The notes under the pieces were generated by a model. That model saw nothing but the letters and a program-made list of their open reading frames with translations. It searched no databases and was not told the origin of the DNA. Shown here in pieces: positions 14,230 through 21,090 of a DNA stretch of 21,232 nucleotides. Every line of letters begins with the position of its first letter. The first letter of the stretch is position 1. The stretch spans positions 1 through 21,232 of the forward strand of contig PCWF01000069.1 of the NCBI GenBank assembly GCA_002796165.1. Reading direction: 5' to 3'. This DNA is from Nitrospinae bacterium CG11_big_fil_rev_8_21_14_0_20_56_8 (lineage in GTDB: Bacteria; Nitrospinota; Nitrospinia; Nitrospinales; VA-1). The translations under genes were made by a program, and so were the position numbers.

Positions 14230-15579
14230 ATGAGCGAAACCGTGCGCCCGCCGCGGGCCTCCTTCGAATACCTCAACCTGGTCAAAACCCACCGGGATTT
14301 CCGTAACCTGTGGTACGGGCAAATCGTATCCGAGTTGGGGGACTGGCTGAACAACATCGCCATTTATGCCCTGATCCTGCAAATCTCTCCCGCTGGGACC
14401 ACGCTGGCGGGAGTCATGATCGCCAAACTGCTTCCCTTTGTCCTGATCAGCCCGATATCGGGAGTGGTCGTCGACCGCATCAGCCGACGCAAGGTGATGA
14501 TCGTCAGCGACCTTCTCCGCGTAAGCGTAGTCTTGTCGTTTCTGATCGTGAAAGGGCCTGAGGATCTCTGGCTCGTTTACACCCTCACCATCCTGGAAAC
14601 TTCCCTGGCGGCGTTTTTCGAACCCGCGCGAAGCGCCATCATTCCCTCGCTCATTCCCCGCGCCCAGGTCGTCGCCGCCAATGCCCTGAGCGGCACCACC
14701 TGGTCGATCATGCTGGCGTTCGGGTCGGCGCTGGGGGGATGGGTGGTCAGCCTGGTCGGCGTGCAAACCGCTTTTATCATCGACGCCATCACGTTTCTGT
14801 GTTCCGCGGCATTCATCTCCCGAATTCCGGACCGGGAACCTGCAGGATCGGAAGGAAAATCCCGGGGGGGTTCCGGCGGATTCCGGGACCTCGCCGAGGG
14901 CGCCCGTTACCTCATCTCGGAACCGATCATCCTGGTCCTGGCCCTGCTCAAATCGGGATTGGCCGTCGCGGGCGGCATCATGACCCTGGTACCCATGTAC
15001 GCGCAACTCCTCCTCACCACTCCCGCGGCCGTATCCATGGGAATCGGCATTCTATACGGATCCCGAGGCGTGGGCGCGGCCTTCGGGCCGCCGGTGATAA
15101 AGGCCCTGTTCGGGGACTCCCCCAAGGTTCTGCAATCGGCCATTGCAGGAGGCTTCTTCTGCGGCGGGGTGTGCTATCTGTTTCTCGCCCAGGCACAAAC
15201 GATTCCCTCTGCCGCGTTGTTCCTGGGACTTGCCATGTTCTTCGGCTCCTGCATTTGGGTATTCAGCACCGCATTGATTCACCTGGAAGCCGAAGACCGG
15301 TTTCTGGGACGGATTTTCAGCACGGAATTTGCCTTGCTCACTCTGGTCATGAGCCTCAGCAACGGAATGGCCGGCGCCGCGGTGGACCACCTGGGTCTGA
15401 CCCCGCACCAGGTGGTTTTCAGGATGGGACTGATTTTCTTCGTGCCGGGATTTCTTTGGGTGGGTTTTCTCGCATTCGCTCATAACAAACTGAGAAAAAA
15501 ACGGGACACGCGGGCCGAATGCCCGATCGACCCCAGCGGCTTCAACCCCGTTCTTCCCATGAGGGAGAAACAAGACTGA
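14230..15579 (+). CDS. Major facilitator superfamily transporter (MFS_3/enterobactin-exporter-like)
   Basis: The 449-residue membrane protein has about 10-12 TM helices. The N-terminal FRNLWYGQIVSELGDWLNNIAIYALIL is typical of the MFS_3 drug and siderophore exporter branch. The loop between helices 2 and 3 carries GVVVDRISRRKVMIVSD, a variant of MFS motif A (G-x3-D-R-x-x-R-R). The second half begins after a soluble linker REPAGSEGKSRGG near residue 205, preceding RDLAEGARYL. The C-terminus is hydrophilic. It probably exports a small hydrophobic compound by proton antiport; the substrate is unknown. The ATG at 14230 lacks a clear Shine-Dalgarno. It ends 54 nt from a convergent gene. Confidence 0.9.
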   Translation: MSETVRPPRASFEYLNLVKTHRDFRNLWYGQIVSELGDWLNNIAIYALILQISPAGTTLAGVMIAKLLPFVLISPISGVVVDRISRRKVMIVSDLLRVSVVLSFLIVKGPEDLWLVYTLTILETSLAAFFEPARSAIIPSLIPRAQVVAANALSGTTWSIMLAFGSALGGWVVSLVGVQTAFIIDAITFLCSAAFISRIPDREPAGSEGKSRGGSGGFRDLAEGARYLISEPIILVLALLKSGLAVAGGIMTLVPMYAQLLLTTPAAVSMGIGILYGSRGVGAAFGPPVIKALFGDSPKVLQSAIAGGFFCGGVCYLFLAQAQTIPSAALFLGLAMFFGSCIWVFSTALIHLEAEDRFLGRIFSTEFALLTLVMSLSNGMAGAAVDHLGLTPHQVVFRMGLIFFVPGFLWVGFLAFAHNKLRKKRDTRAECPIDPSGFNPVLPMREKQD

Positions 15580-15633
15580 AGGACCGCAATCCGTCCGGAC
15601 TGCGAAGCCGTTTTCAAAAAATCAGGGGAATGC

Positions 15634-15990
15634 TTACGCGGTCAAATCCGGACCCGCAAAATGATCGGCCAGGGAAGTGCCGATGTCGAAATGGTGGGTG
15701 AACAAGGCGGAATCGTCATGATCTGCCGCCCAGCGGTAGGCTTCCTTCACCTCCTCTTTCCGGCCCAGGGCGTGAAGGACGCCCACCGAAACATAACTGG
15801 AGGACAAATCGTACGACCGTGAAAGACCGGTCAACACCTCAAGCATGAGACCCATCCCCGGCGAATCCAGTTGACGGTATTTGAGGACCAGGTTCCGTAT
15901 ATTTTCTTCCCCGTATGTATTGGTGTAGGTCGCACCGATCGGAGGTTCATTGTACAGCCGGTGGATTTCCTCTTCCAGGGGAGAAGCCAT
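15634..15990 (-). CDS. Unknown helical protein coupled to peptide deformylase
   Basis: The 118-residue protein MASPLEEEIHRLYNEPPIGA... is soluble and mostly helical. The middle, YVSVGVLHALGRKEEVKEAY, looks like one tetratricopeptide-type helical hairpin, but I cannot assign a family. It has no cysteine and no signal. Its ATG abuts the def stop codon (TGAATG), so translation is very likely coupled. The last residues HFDIGTSLADHFAGPDLTA are probably a flexible tail. It ends 54 nt from the convergent MFS gene. Confidence 0.75.
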   Translation of the reverse strand: MASPLEEEIHRLYNEPPIGATYTNTYGEENIRNLVLKYRQLDSPGMGLMLEVLTGLSRSYDLSSSYVSVGVLHALGRKEEVKEAYRWAADHDDSALFTHHFDIGTSLADHFAGPDLTA

Positions 15991-16545
15991 TCAGATCTCC
16001 ACCGTTTCCGGTTCCATCCAGTATTTCTCGAATTCTTCCTGGTAGGCCAGTTGAGTGAGATCTGTCATGCGGTCGATAAACACCTTTCCGTACAGGTGGT
16101 CTATCTCGTGCTGTAAAACCACCGCCTTGAATCCAGACGCCTCGATTACCACCTTTTCACCTTCGCGGGTGAACGCTTCCACGTTGACTTCCCGCGATCG
16201 CGGCACCAATCCCCGGAAATCCACAAGGCTCAGGCAACTTTCCCAGCCCAGTTCGGTTTCCTCTCCATAACAGGTGATGACCGGGTTGACCAGAACCGTG
16301 AGAGGAATAAATGGACGATCCGGGTAACGCTTGTTCTGATTGACCTCCAGAACCACGATCTGCAACGACCGGGAGACCTGGGGCGCGGCCAGGCCCGCAC
16401 CGTTCTCATGATACATGGTCTCGATCATGTCGTCGATCAGGCCCTGGATCTCCCCACCCGGCCGAGCCAGCTCCGCCAGATCGACCGGATCCGCCACCCG
16501 GCGCAAAATTGGATTTCCCAGCCGGGCTATTTTTAATACAGCCAT
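15991..16545 (-). CDS. def: Peptide deformylase
   Basis: The enzyme removes the formyl group from the N-terminal methionine of new proteins. The 184-residue protein has all three motifs: GAGLAAPQ (49-56), ESCLS (102-106, Cys104 as metal ligand) and QHEIDH (145-150, His146, Glu147 and His150). Motif 2 is usually EGCLS; a serine replaces the glycine. The second ATG (16545) is chosen because GGGG lies 7 nt upstream, while the ATG two codons earlier is too close to it, and a GTG at 16593 would add residues unlike the family. It is directly followed by the 118-residue unknown gene. A promoter lies about 90 nt upstream. Confidence 0.96.
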   Translation of the reverse strand: MAVLKIARLGNPILRRVADPVDLAELARPGGEIQGLIDDMIETMYHENGAGLAAPQVSRSLQIVVLEVNQNKRYPDRPFIPLTVLVNPVITCYGEETELGWESCLSLVDFRGLVPRSREVNVEAFTREGEKVVIEASGFKAVVLQHEIDHLYGKVFIDRMTDLTQLAYQEEFEKYWMEPETVEI

Positions 16546-16585
16546 GGGCATTCCCCTTTTATCATTTTCCTGAAAAAACCGGCTT

Positions 16586-16602
16586 ACTTTCACTCCGGAA
16601 GA
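16586..16602. repeat. 17-nt exact repeat, copy 2 (def leader)
   Basis: ACTTTCACTCCGGAAGA, identical to 4303-4319, lies between the predicted def transcription start (about 16628) and the def ATG. Relative to transcription it is in the opposite orientation to the dnaG copy. Confidence 0.5.
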
Positions 16603-16634
16603 AACAAGATCATCGTCTTTGAAAAACCTGTTTT

Positions 16635-16643
16635 ATTGTATCA
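16635..16643 (-). promoter_or_regulatory. Extended -10 promoter of def
   Basis: On the minus strand TGATACAAT (16643-16635) fits an extended -10 (TGnTATAAT with one change). No good -35 is seen. The start would be near 16628, with a leader of about 83 nt. The divergent HU promoter lies 70 bp away. Confidence 0.45.
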
Positions 16644-16713
16644 CACACACCCGATTTTTAATGTTCGAAACCGGGGATTCCCGCACCAGACAAGAATTTG
16701 CCCGATTTTTGTA

Positions 16714-16741
16714 TTGACATTTATCGGGGGTTTTTTATAAT
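16714..16741 (+). promoter_or_regulatory. Consensus sigma70 promoter of the HU gene
   Basis: TTGACA (16714-16719) and TATAAT (16736-16741) both match the consensus exactly, with a 16-nt spacer containing GGGGG and a T-run. Transcription would begin near 16748, leaving a leader of about 35 nt. Confidence 0.85.
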
Positions 16742-16782
16742 GGCCACGCCGGATAACTTTTAAACCATAAGGAGGGGATACC

Positions 16783-17061
16783 TTGACGAAAGATGAACTG
16801 ATTACAGCCGTGATCAAAAGTTGCAAAGATCCTGAGTTGACCAAAAGGCTTACTAGCGAGATTATGGACGCTACATTCGAGAACATCGGAAAGGCTATCA
16901 AAAAAGACAAACGGTTTGCCTATCCGGGATTCGGGACGTTCAGCGTGAGGAACCGGAAGGCCAGAAAAGGCCGAAATCCCCAAACGGGTGAAGAAATCAA
17001 GATCAAGGCCAGCAAAACCATTGGATTCAAGCCTGCTCCTTCCCTTAAGAATTCTTTGTAA
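16783..17061 (+). CDS. HU/IHF-family DNA-binding protein
   Basis: The 92-residue nucleoid protein bends and packs DNA as a dimer. Its N-terminal helices MTKDELITAVIKSC and LTSEIMDATFENIGKAIKK are followed by GFGTF (49-53) and the DNA-binding arm with RNPQTGE (64-70), then KTIGFKPAPSLK. The proline in the arm tip intercalates in DNA. The start is TTG, the only codon that fits the family, with AAGGAGGGG 5 nt upstream. It has its own consensus promoter and a strong terminator, so it is monocistronic and probably abundant. The usual length is about 90, so it is complete. It cannot be assigned to HU or IHF subunit from this alone. Confidence 0.95.
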   Translation: MTKDELITAVIKSCKDPELTKRLTSEIMDATFENIGKAIKKDKRFAYPGFGTFSVRNRKARKGRNPQTGEEIKIKASKTIGFKPAPSLKNSL

Positions 17062-17090
17062 CCGATCGGATACGTTCTCGGACGGAAAAG

Positions 17091-17130
17091 AAAAACCGCC
17101 CGCCCCGGCTTGGGGTTGGGCGGTTTTTTT
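17091..17130. terminator. Bidirectional terminator between the HU and FimV/SPOR genes
   Basis: AAAAACCGCCC (17091-17101) and GGGCGGTTTTTTT (17118-17130) form a strong stem, with an inner CCCC/GGGG pair (17103-17106, 17112-17115). T-runs follow on both strands (seven T on plus; TTTTTCTTTT on minus). It can end HU transcription and that of the convergent gene ending at 17156. Confidence 0.92.
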
Positions 17131-17155
17131 GTGCCCTAATTGGCTTCTTTATCTT

Positions 17156-19309
17156 TTACGGCTTTGCGATCGCCGATGCGATCCCCGACTGAGTCAGCAT
17201 TCCCCGCATGCGTGCCGTCCCTTCCGGATTTACAAAAGCTCCCACCAGTATCCGGTAGACCGGTGCCATGAAATCGCGGTCGGCGCTGACCAATAAAAAC
17301 GGCGAAAGTTTTTCATTGCGCAGGAATTCCATGCGGCGGCGCGCCTCTTTTTCATTGTCGAACGCTCCCACCTCCAGAGCATAGGGTAACAGCGCCGGAA
17401 TGGCGTGGCTCCCGATATTCAATTCCCGCAACCGCTTGGCCACGCCCACCGCAACCGACCAGGTCGGGAAACGGCCCAAGTACACCCGGAAGATGTTTTG
17501 CGAATCGGAAACCGGCAACGGAAATGAATAAGCGCCCAACCCCTTCTCCCGAAGGCCGTTGACCACGCGGGTTGCCGTTTCCAGATCGAAGTGGCTGGAA
17601 ACATGCACCACATAAGGGAATTTCATCTCCTCCTTTTCAACATACTCGGGGTGGATGGGCGGGAGGGGAGAAAGCTCGGAACCGTCAGCCCTTTCTTGAA
17701 ATTTCAAAACCTTGAACTTCTCGTCCCCGATCCTCCATTGTCCCCCTTCGTGGGCCAACACCAACTCCTTCCTCCCCAGACTGGCCAGCCGCGCGGAGGT
17801 AAAACTCTGGTCGAACGTCACCACCAGACGGTCCATGTCCTGAATCAACAGCGGCCGGAAGGCCGTCAACCGAGCCCCGGGATGAGACATGAAGAGGCGC
17901 TTTTTATAATCCCGCTGAGATTGCGCTCCGGAGGCATACCCGGCCAGATGGCGCTCCACCTCCCCCTGCTCCCAGGTCTTCAGCCATTCCTGCAATAGAG
18001 GAAACACTTCGTCCAGACCGGGAATACGCTCCAGGGGAAGCAAAACCTCCGGAACAAGTGAGGAAAGAATTCCAGGTTCCTCCCCGGTCCCGCGTCTCTG
18101 ACGAATCAGGCCCCATTCCTCCGTCTGACTATGCAAATAGCCCCAGGCGGTAAAACGGTCCAGCGTCTCCAACCGGTTCTTGAGATTCCCCAGGCGAAGG
18201 TTGGCCCCTGCCTGAATTCCATTGATATTCCCTTGAATAAAACTTTCCGGATTATCCAGCCAAATTCCCACCACCACCCGTGCGGCTTCCGCATCGTCGT
18301 AGCCCAGTTTTTTGACTATGGTGTACAACGTCTCCCCCCAGGCCACGGGACCATAGATTTCTCCGTCCTCACCCAAAGTGAGCGGGAGGGAGGGAGAAGC
18401 AGATTTCCCTTCGGTCTCCGCCATCTTCGCTTCCGGTGGCTTGGACGGAGCCGAATCGGACACGGCACCCTCAGCCCGCTTCTCTTCGCGCAACCCTGGC
18501 GCTTCGGGAGCAACAGGGATTGCCACCAAAGGGCGGGGGCGCGGTTCAATTTCCGCCTTCGGGCGTGCAGAGGGTTGAGGCTGGGCCCGTTCAACCCGGG
18601 GAGCGGGGGCGAGGGCCAGCTCACTCGCTTCAGGAAAAGGTTTGGACGCCGGAGAGGACCGGGAAGGCTCCACGGGAATTTCCGGTGCAACCTCAGGGAC
18701 CGGAGTCGGCGGAAGGGGTTCCCCGCCCGTCTTCAATTCAGGCTCGGAAGCCGGTTGTCCCGGTGCGGGACGTTCCTCTTTGGGTACAGGTACAACATCC
18801 TCGGTTTGTTGCAAAGGGGCACTTTCCCCCGCTTCCAACAGGTCGGTCGATTTTTTCCCTTCTGGCTCCGGTGCGGATTCCTTCTTTTTGGGTCCTTTGA
18901 CATTCAACGCCAGGCTTTGCTGGAAATCCACCGTAATCAGGTAGTTTTCCAGAAGGGTTCCGCCCTTATAGGTGGCGGAAATGAGAAGATTGAAGGAAGG
19001 ATAAAACAGGGGTTTTTCAGAAAAAATCCGGAAGGTACCCTTGCCGTCACGAATTTCGATCGGAGGTTGGATTTTCAGGTCCTTGAGAATATCCGGCCGG
19101 ACCAACTCCATCCGCTTGTAATCCTCCTCGGATCCCAATTTCATGGAAAGCCCGTCCGGACTTTCCACAAGCACCTCCACCTCCGCCTCGAAGCGTTCGC
19201 CGAAACGGCTCTTGAGATCGATTCCCGCAAGGGAAAACGCCGCGGCCTGGGAACCGAGGCACAGCCAGAAAACGAAACACCAGAAACGGCTTCGGTAAAT
19301 GAGGGTCAC
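17156..19309 (-). CDS. FimV-like periplasmic protein with LysM-like and tandem SPOR domains
   Basis: The 717-residue protein combines cell-wall binding modules. A signal peptide (1-24, YRSRFWCFVFWLCLGSQAAA) leads into a FimV-type N-terminal domain (about 25-130, AGIDLKSRFGERFEAEVEVLVESP). A long Pro/Glu-rich linker (about 135-305) follows. Next are a LysM-like region (about 311-370, IYGPVAWGETLYTIVKKLGY), a middle domain with RLVVTFDQSFTSARLASLGRK (scaffold-like, unassigned), and two SPOR repeats (about 562-640 and 640-717). SPOR binds denuded glycan, often at division sites; FimV organises poles and pilus assembly. The GTG at 19309 is chosen for its compact signal peptide. GTG at 19384, with AAGGA very close to it, would add 25 residues and overlap the preceding gene by 26 nt. 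It is probably co-transcribed with the diheme lipoprotein upstream. Confidence 0.85.
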   Translation of the reverse strand: MTLIYRSRFWCFVFWLCLGSQAAAFSLAGIDLKSRFGERFEAEVEVLVESPDGLSMKLGSEEDYKRMELVRPDILKDLKIQPPIEIRDGKGTFRIFSEKPLFYPSFNLLISATYKGGTLLENYLITVDFQQSLALNVKGPKKKESAPEPEGKKSTDLLEAGESAPLQQTEDVVPVPKEERPAPGQPASEPELKTGGEPLPPTPVPEVAPEIPVEPSRSSPASKPFPEASELALAPAPRVERAQPQPSARPKAEIEPRPRPLVAIPVAPEAPGLREEKRAEGAVSDSAPSKPPEAKMAETEGKSASPSLPLTLGEDGEIYGPVAWGETLYTIVKKLGYDDAEAARVVVGIWLDNPESFIQGNINGIQAGANLRLGNLKNRLETLDRFTAWGYLHSQTEEWGLIRQRRGTGEEPGILSSLVPEVLLPLERIPGLDEVFPLLQEWLKTWEQGEVERHLAGYASGAQSQRDYKKRLFMSHPGARLTAFRPLLIQDMDRLVVTFDQSFTSARLASLGRKELVLAHEGGQWRIGDEKFKVLKFQERADGSELSPLPPIHPEYVEKEEMKFPYVVHVSSHFDLETATRVVNGLREKGLGAYSFPLPVSDSQNIFRVYLGRFPTWSVAVGVAKRLRELNIGSHAIPALLPYALEVGAFDNEKEARRRMEFLRNEKLSPFLLVSADRDFMAPVYRILVGAFVNPEGTARMRGMLTQSGIASAIAKP

Positions 19310-19358
19310 AATGGGTATGCGCTCCGGCCTCCCCCAACACAGCGAGTCGAAGAAGGCA

Positions 19359-19724
19359 TCAATTCTTTTCCCGCTTTTCCCCACGGTCCTTTTCTCTAGC
19401 CTGGTACCGGCCTTTATTGGCGGCCTGGGGGCGCCGGGTCTTCCTTTTCAGTTCCCCATAGTACCAGTCTTTTTCAACATAATGGCAATCGCGGCACTCC
19501 TGGGCGTTCCGGAAAATTTTTGTGCGGTAATCCCTGGGGATTTCGGCCAAATGCCTGGCCGGATCGAACTCCTTATGAATATGGCAACTTCGGCAATAGT
19601 CCTGAATCAGAATGTTGTTCTTTTCCGGGGTGAAGTTTCCGTTAAATGCCTTGATCAAATCGGGTTTGGCGCACGCCGGAAGGCCGGTCAAAATAAACCC
19701 GAGGAAAAGAAGTTTCCACGCCAT
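19359..19724 (-). CDS. Small diheme c-type cytochrome lipoprotein
   Basis: The 121-residue product has a lipoprotein signal: MAWKLLFLGFILTGLPAC, lipobox LPAC with Cys18. Two heme-c sites follow, CRSCH (44-48) and CRDCH (77-81). Additional histidines (for example H50 and H58) could be distal ligands. The last 30 residues are strongly basic and charged (ELKRKTRRPQ ... GEKREKN). It should carry electrons in the periplasm, anchored to a membrane. The partner is unknown; there is no oxidoreductase in the window. The ATG at 19724 is chosen because the lipobox follows at the right distance; AGGA lies 11 nt upstream. The frame is open to 19895 but the upstream sequence does not look like protein. It precedes the FimV/SPOR gene. 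Confidence 0.85.
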   Translation of the reverse strand: MAWKLLFLGFILTGLPACAKPDLIKAFNGNFTPEKNNILIQDYCRSCHIHKEFDPARHLAEIPRDYRTKIFRNAQECRDCHYVEKDWYYGELKRKTRRPQAANKGRYQAREKDRGEKREKN

Positions 19725-19980
19725 CGAAACCGCTGTCCTGGAGTGGGTCCTTCTGGGCAAGGCTTTCAAAAGGGATACCGGACGAAAATGTGGGCGCCGC
19801 AGGGTTCCCCCTCCTGGGGCAACCTTGGGCGGAGAAGAAGCCATACGGGATAATCCTGGACAGAAACAGGGCTCAAGACATGCCTCGCCGAACAAACATT
19901 CTCAGAGAACCTCTAAAAATCGCAGGAGCCGGGTTGACCCGTGAAAACCAGATAAGCGGGTGTGGGGGGTGAATGTCCGA

Positions 19981-20064
19981 ATCACAAATGTTCCGAGGGG
20001 CCGTTTATGATTCCGCCCTTGATTTCCCGCTGGAAAACACGGACCCCGGACCCCGATTTGTGAT
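19981..20064. repeat. 84-nt imperfect inverted repeat between the cytochrome and transglycosylase genes
   Basis: The outer arms ATCACAAAT (19981-19989) and ATTTGTGAT (20056-20064) are perfect complements. Inner arms CCGAGGGGCCGT (19993-20004) and ACGGACCCCGG (20039-20049) pair over 10 bp, with one bulge and one mismatch, around a 34-nt loop. It starts 26 nt after the transglycosylase stop in transcription order. No T-run follows on either strand. The 365 nt between the two genes hold nothing else I can name; I saw no clear promoter for the cytochrome gene. Confidence 0.5.
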
Positions 20065-20089
20065 CTCCCGACTGGATGCAGGGAACCCG

Positions 20090-20761
20090 TTAAATCGAAA
20101 GCGCCCGGATCTTGTTATAGTTTTTTAAGACCTTGTTTGAATAACGGTTGGGCCGATATCCCTTTTGCAAATACCGGACAAGCTTGGAGGGACCGTGGTT
20201 GTAAGCTTCCAGCGCCAGGGAGAGATCCCCAAAACGGGAAACCAGTTTATTCAAGTAAAAGGCTCCCAGGGCGATGTTGGTCCCCGGATCAAACAGAGTG
20301 GGTTTCCCTTTCCATTGGGTTTGCATTTCCTGGGCCAGGGCCACACCGGTGGTCGGGCGAATCTGCATCAAGCCCAAGGCTCCCCGCCGCGAGCGAGCCC
20401 AGTTATAAAACGAACTTTCCGTGACGATCAAGGCCGTTAGAAACAGCGGATCGTAGCCGTATTTTGAACTTTCCTCAATGATCCAGTCGGGAACCTTCCG
20501 GAGATGCTTCTTTTCAAGTCCGGTATTGTACTGGGAAATGACCCGCAGGATCTTTCCCCGTACCTCACTTTGATAGCTCAATTCGAGAGACCGGCGGGAA
20601 TCCTGAGCCCTCTGGAACAACTCTTCCTCCACCGTAAGGGCGGAAGAGTAATACGGGGAAATACCTCTAACGTAATCCGGCAAATCGCCCGTAAAGCACC
20701 CTAACAAGGCAAAAAGCAATATTCCGGATAAAACGGTTGCTTGAGTTCGCGTTACGTACAT
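20090..20761 (-). CDS. Lipoprotein lytic transglycosylase (Slt/MltC type)
   Basis: This enzyme cleaves peptidoglycan glycan strands to 1,6-anhydro ends. The 223-residue product has a lipoprotein signal (MYVTRTQATVLSGILLFALLGC, lipobox LLGC with Cys22), a helical linker (about 45-90), and the catalytic SLT domain. The catalytic Glu115 lies in IVTESSF, followed by RGALGLMQIRPTTG (127-139), DPGTNIALGAFYL (158-170) and ALEAYNHGPSKL (183-194). It is an outer-membrane periplasmic enzyme. The ATG at 20761 is chosen because of the lipobox; an in-frame ATG at 20887 would add 42 residues that would bury the signal. A structured leader and a consensus promoter lie upstream. The FimV/SPOR protein, also a glycan binder, is encoded downstream. 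Confidence 0.92.
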   Translation of the reverse strand: MYVTRTQATVLSGILLFALLGCFTGDLPDYVRGISPYYSSALTVEEELFQRAQDSRRSLELSYQSEVRGKILRVISQYNTGLEKKHLRKVPDWIIEESSKYGYDPLFLTALIVTESSFYNWARSRRGALGLMQIRPTTGVALAQEMQTQWKGKPTLFDPGTNIALGAFYLNKLVSRFGDLSLALEAYNHGPSKLVRYLQKGYRPNRYSNKVLKNYNKIRALSI

Positions 20762-20920
20762 AAGTATCCCGGTTAATAAAAAAGGTAAATCAGAGGACCG
20801 GCGGGCCAGACTTTCATCACCCCCCTTAACGGTGGATGAAGAGCCCAAGTGAAATGAAATTTGAAGCCCGGAAAAGCCACCCGACATCTTCCGGGTCGGT
20901 TGGGGAAGTTGCCCCCAAGG
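20762..20920 (-). promoter_or_regulatory. Structured 5' leader of the transglycosylase gene
   Basis: The leader between the predicted start (about 20920) and the ATG is about 159 nt and can fold into at least three hairpins (plus-strand positions). The first is TTGGGG (20900-20905) with CCCCAA (20913-20918). The second is ACCCG (20879-20883) with CGGGT (20892-20896), or alternatively CCGAC (20881-20885) with GTCGG (20895-20899). The third is TTCATCACC (20813-20821) with GGTGGATGAA (20831-20840), with one bulge. No known riboswitch core, including the cyclic-di-GMP type I, is recognisable. Confidence 0.4.
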
Positions 20921-20926
20921 ACCCTC

Positions 20927-20955
20927 ATTATAAAAAACCAGACCCCACTTGTCAA
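20927..20955 (-). promoter_or_regulatory. Consensus sigma70 promoter of the transglycosylase gene
   Basis: On the minus strand TTGACA (20955-20950), a 17-nt spacer and TATAAT (20932-20927) match the consensus at all 12 bases. It is one of the strongest promoters in the window. Confidence 0.9.
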
Positions 20956-21025
20956 ATAACCATTAAAAGCTTTAAAATACAATAAGTTATTTACAAACCG
21001 CCCGGTTACCCCAACGATGGATCGA

Positions 21026-21054
21026 TTGAAATTCTCCGGAGAAAAAAATATAAT
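21026..21054 (+). promoter_or_regulatory. Sigma70 promoter of the zinc-ribbon gene with a palindrome in the spacer
   Basis: TTGAAA (21026-21031), 17 nt, TATAAT (21049-21054). The spacer begins with TTCTCCGGAGAA (21032-21043), a perfect 12-bp palindrome, in an ideal place for a repressor. The start would be near 21061 and the ATG is at 21091. Confidence 0.8.
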
Positions 21055-21090
21055 GAATTTGTGGGTTAAGTCGTTAAGTTAGGACGGACA

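Noticed and set aside
18131..19399. 422-residue plus-strand frame opposite the FimV/SPOR gene
   Set aside because: Arginine- and glycine-rich antisense of a coherent signal-peptide and SPOR protein.
19725..19895. N-terminal extension of the diheme cytochrome to 178 residues
   Set aside because: It would put the lipoprotein signal in the middle of the protein, and the added residues look like non-coding translation.
20762..20920. Cyclic-di-GMP (GEMM) riboswitch in the transglycosylase leader
   Set aside because: The conserved core (GCACAGGGCAAACC and GGGACGCAAAGCC type blocks) is absent; only generic hairpins are seen.
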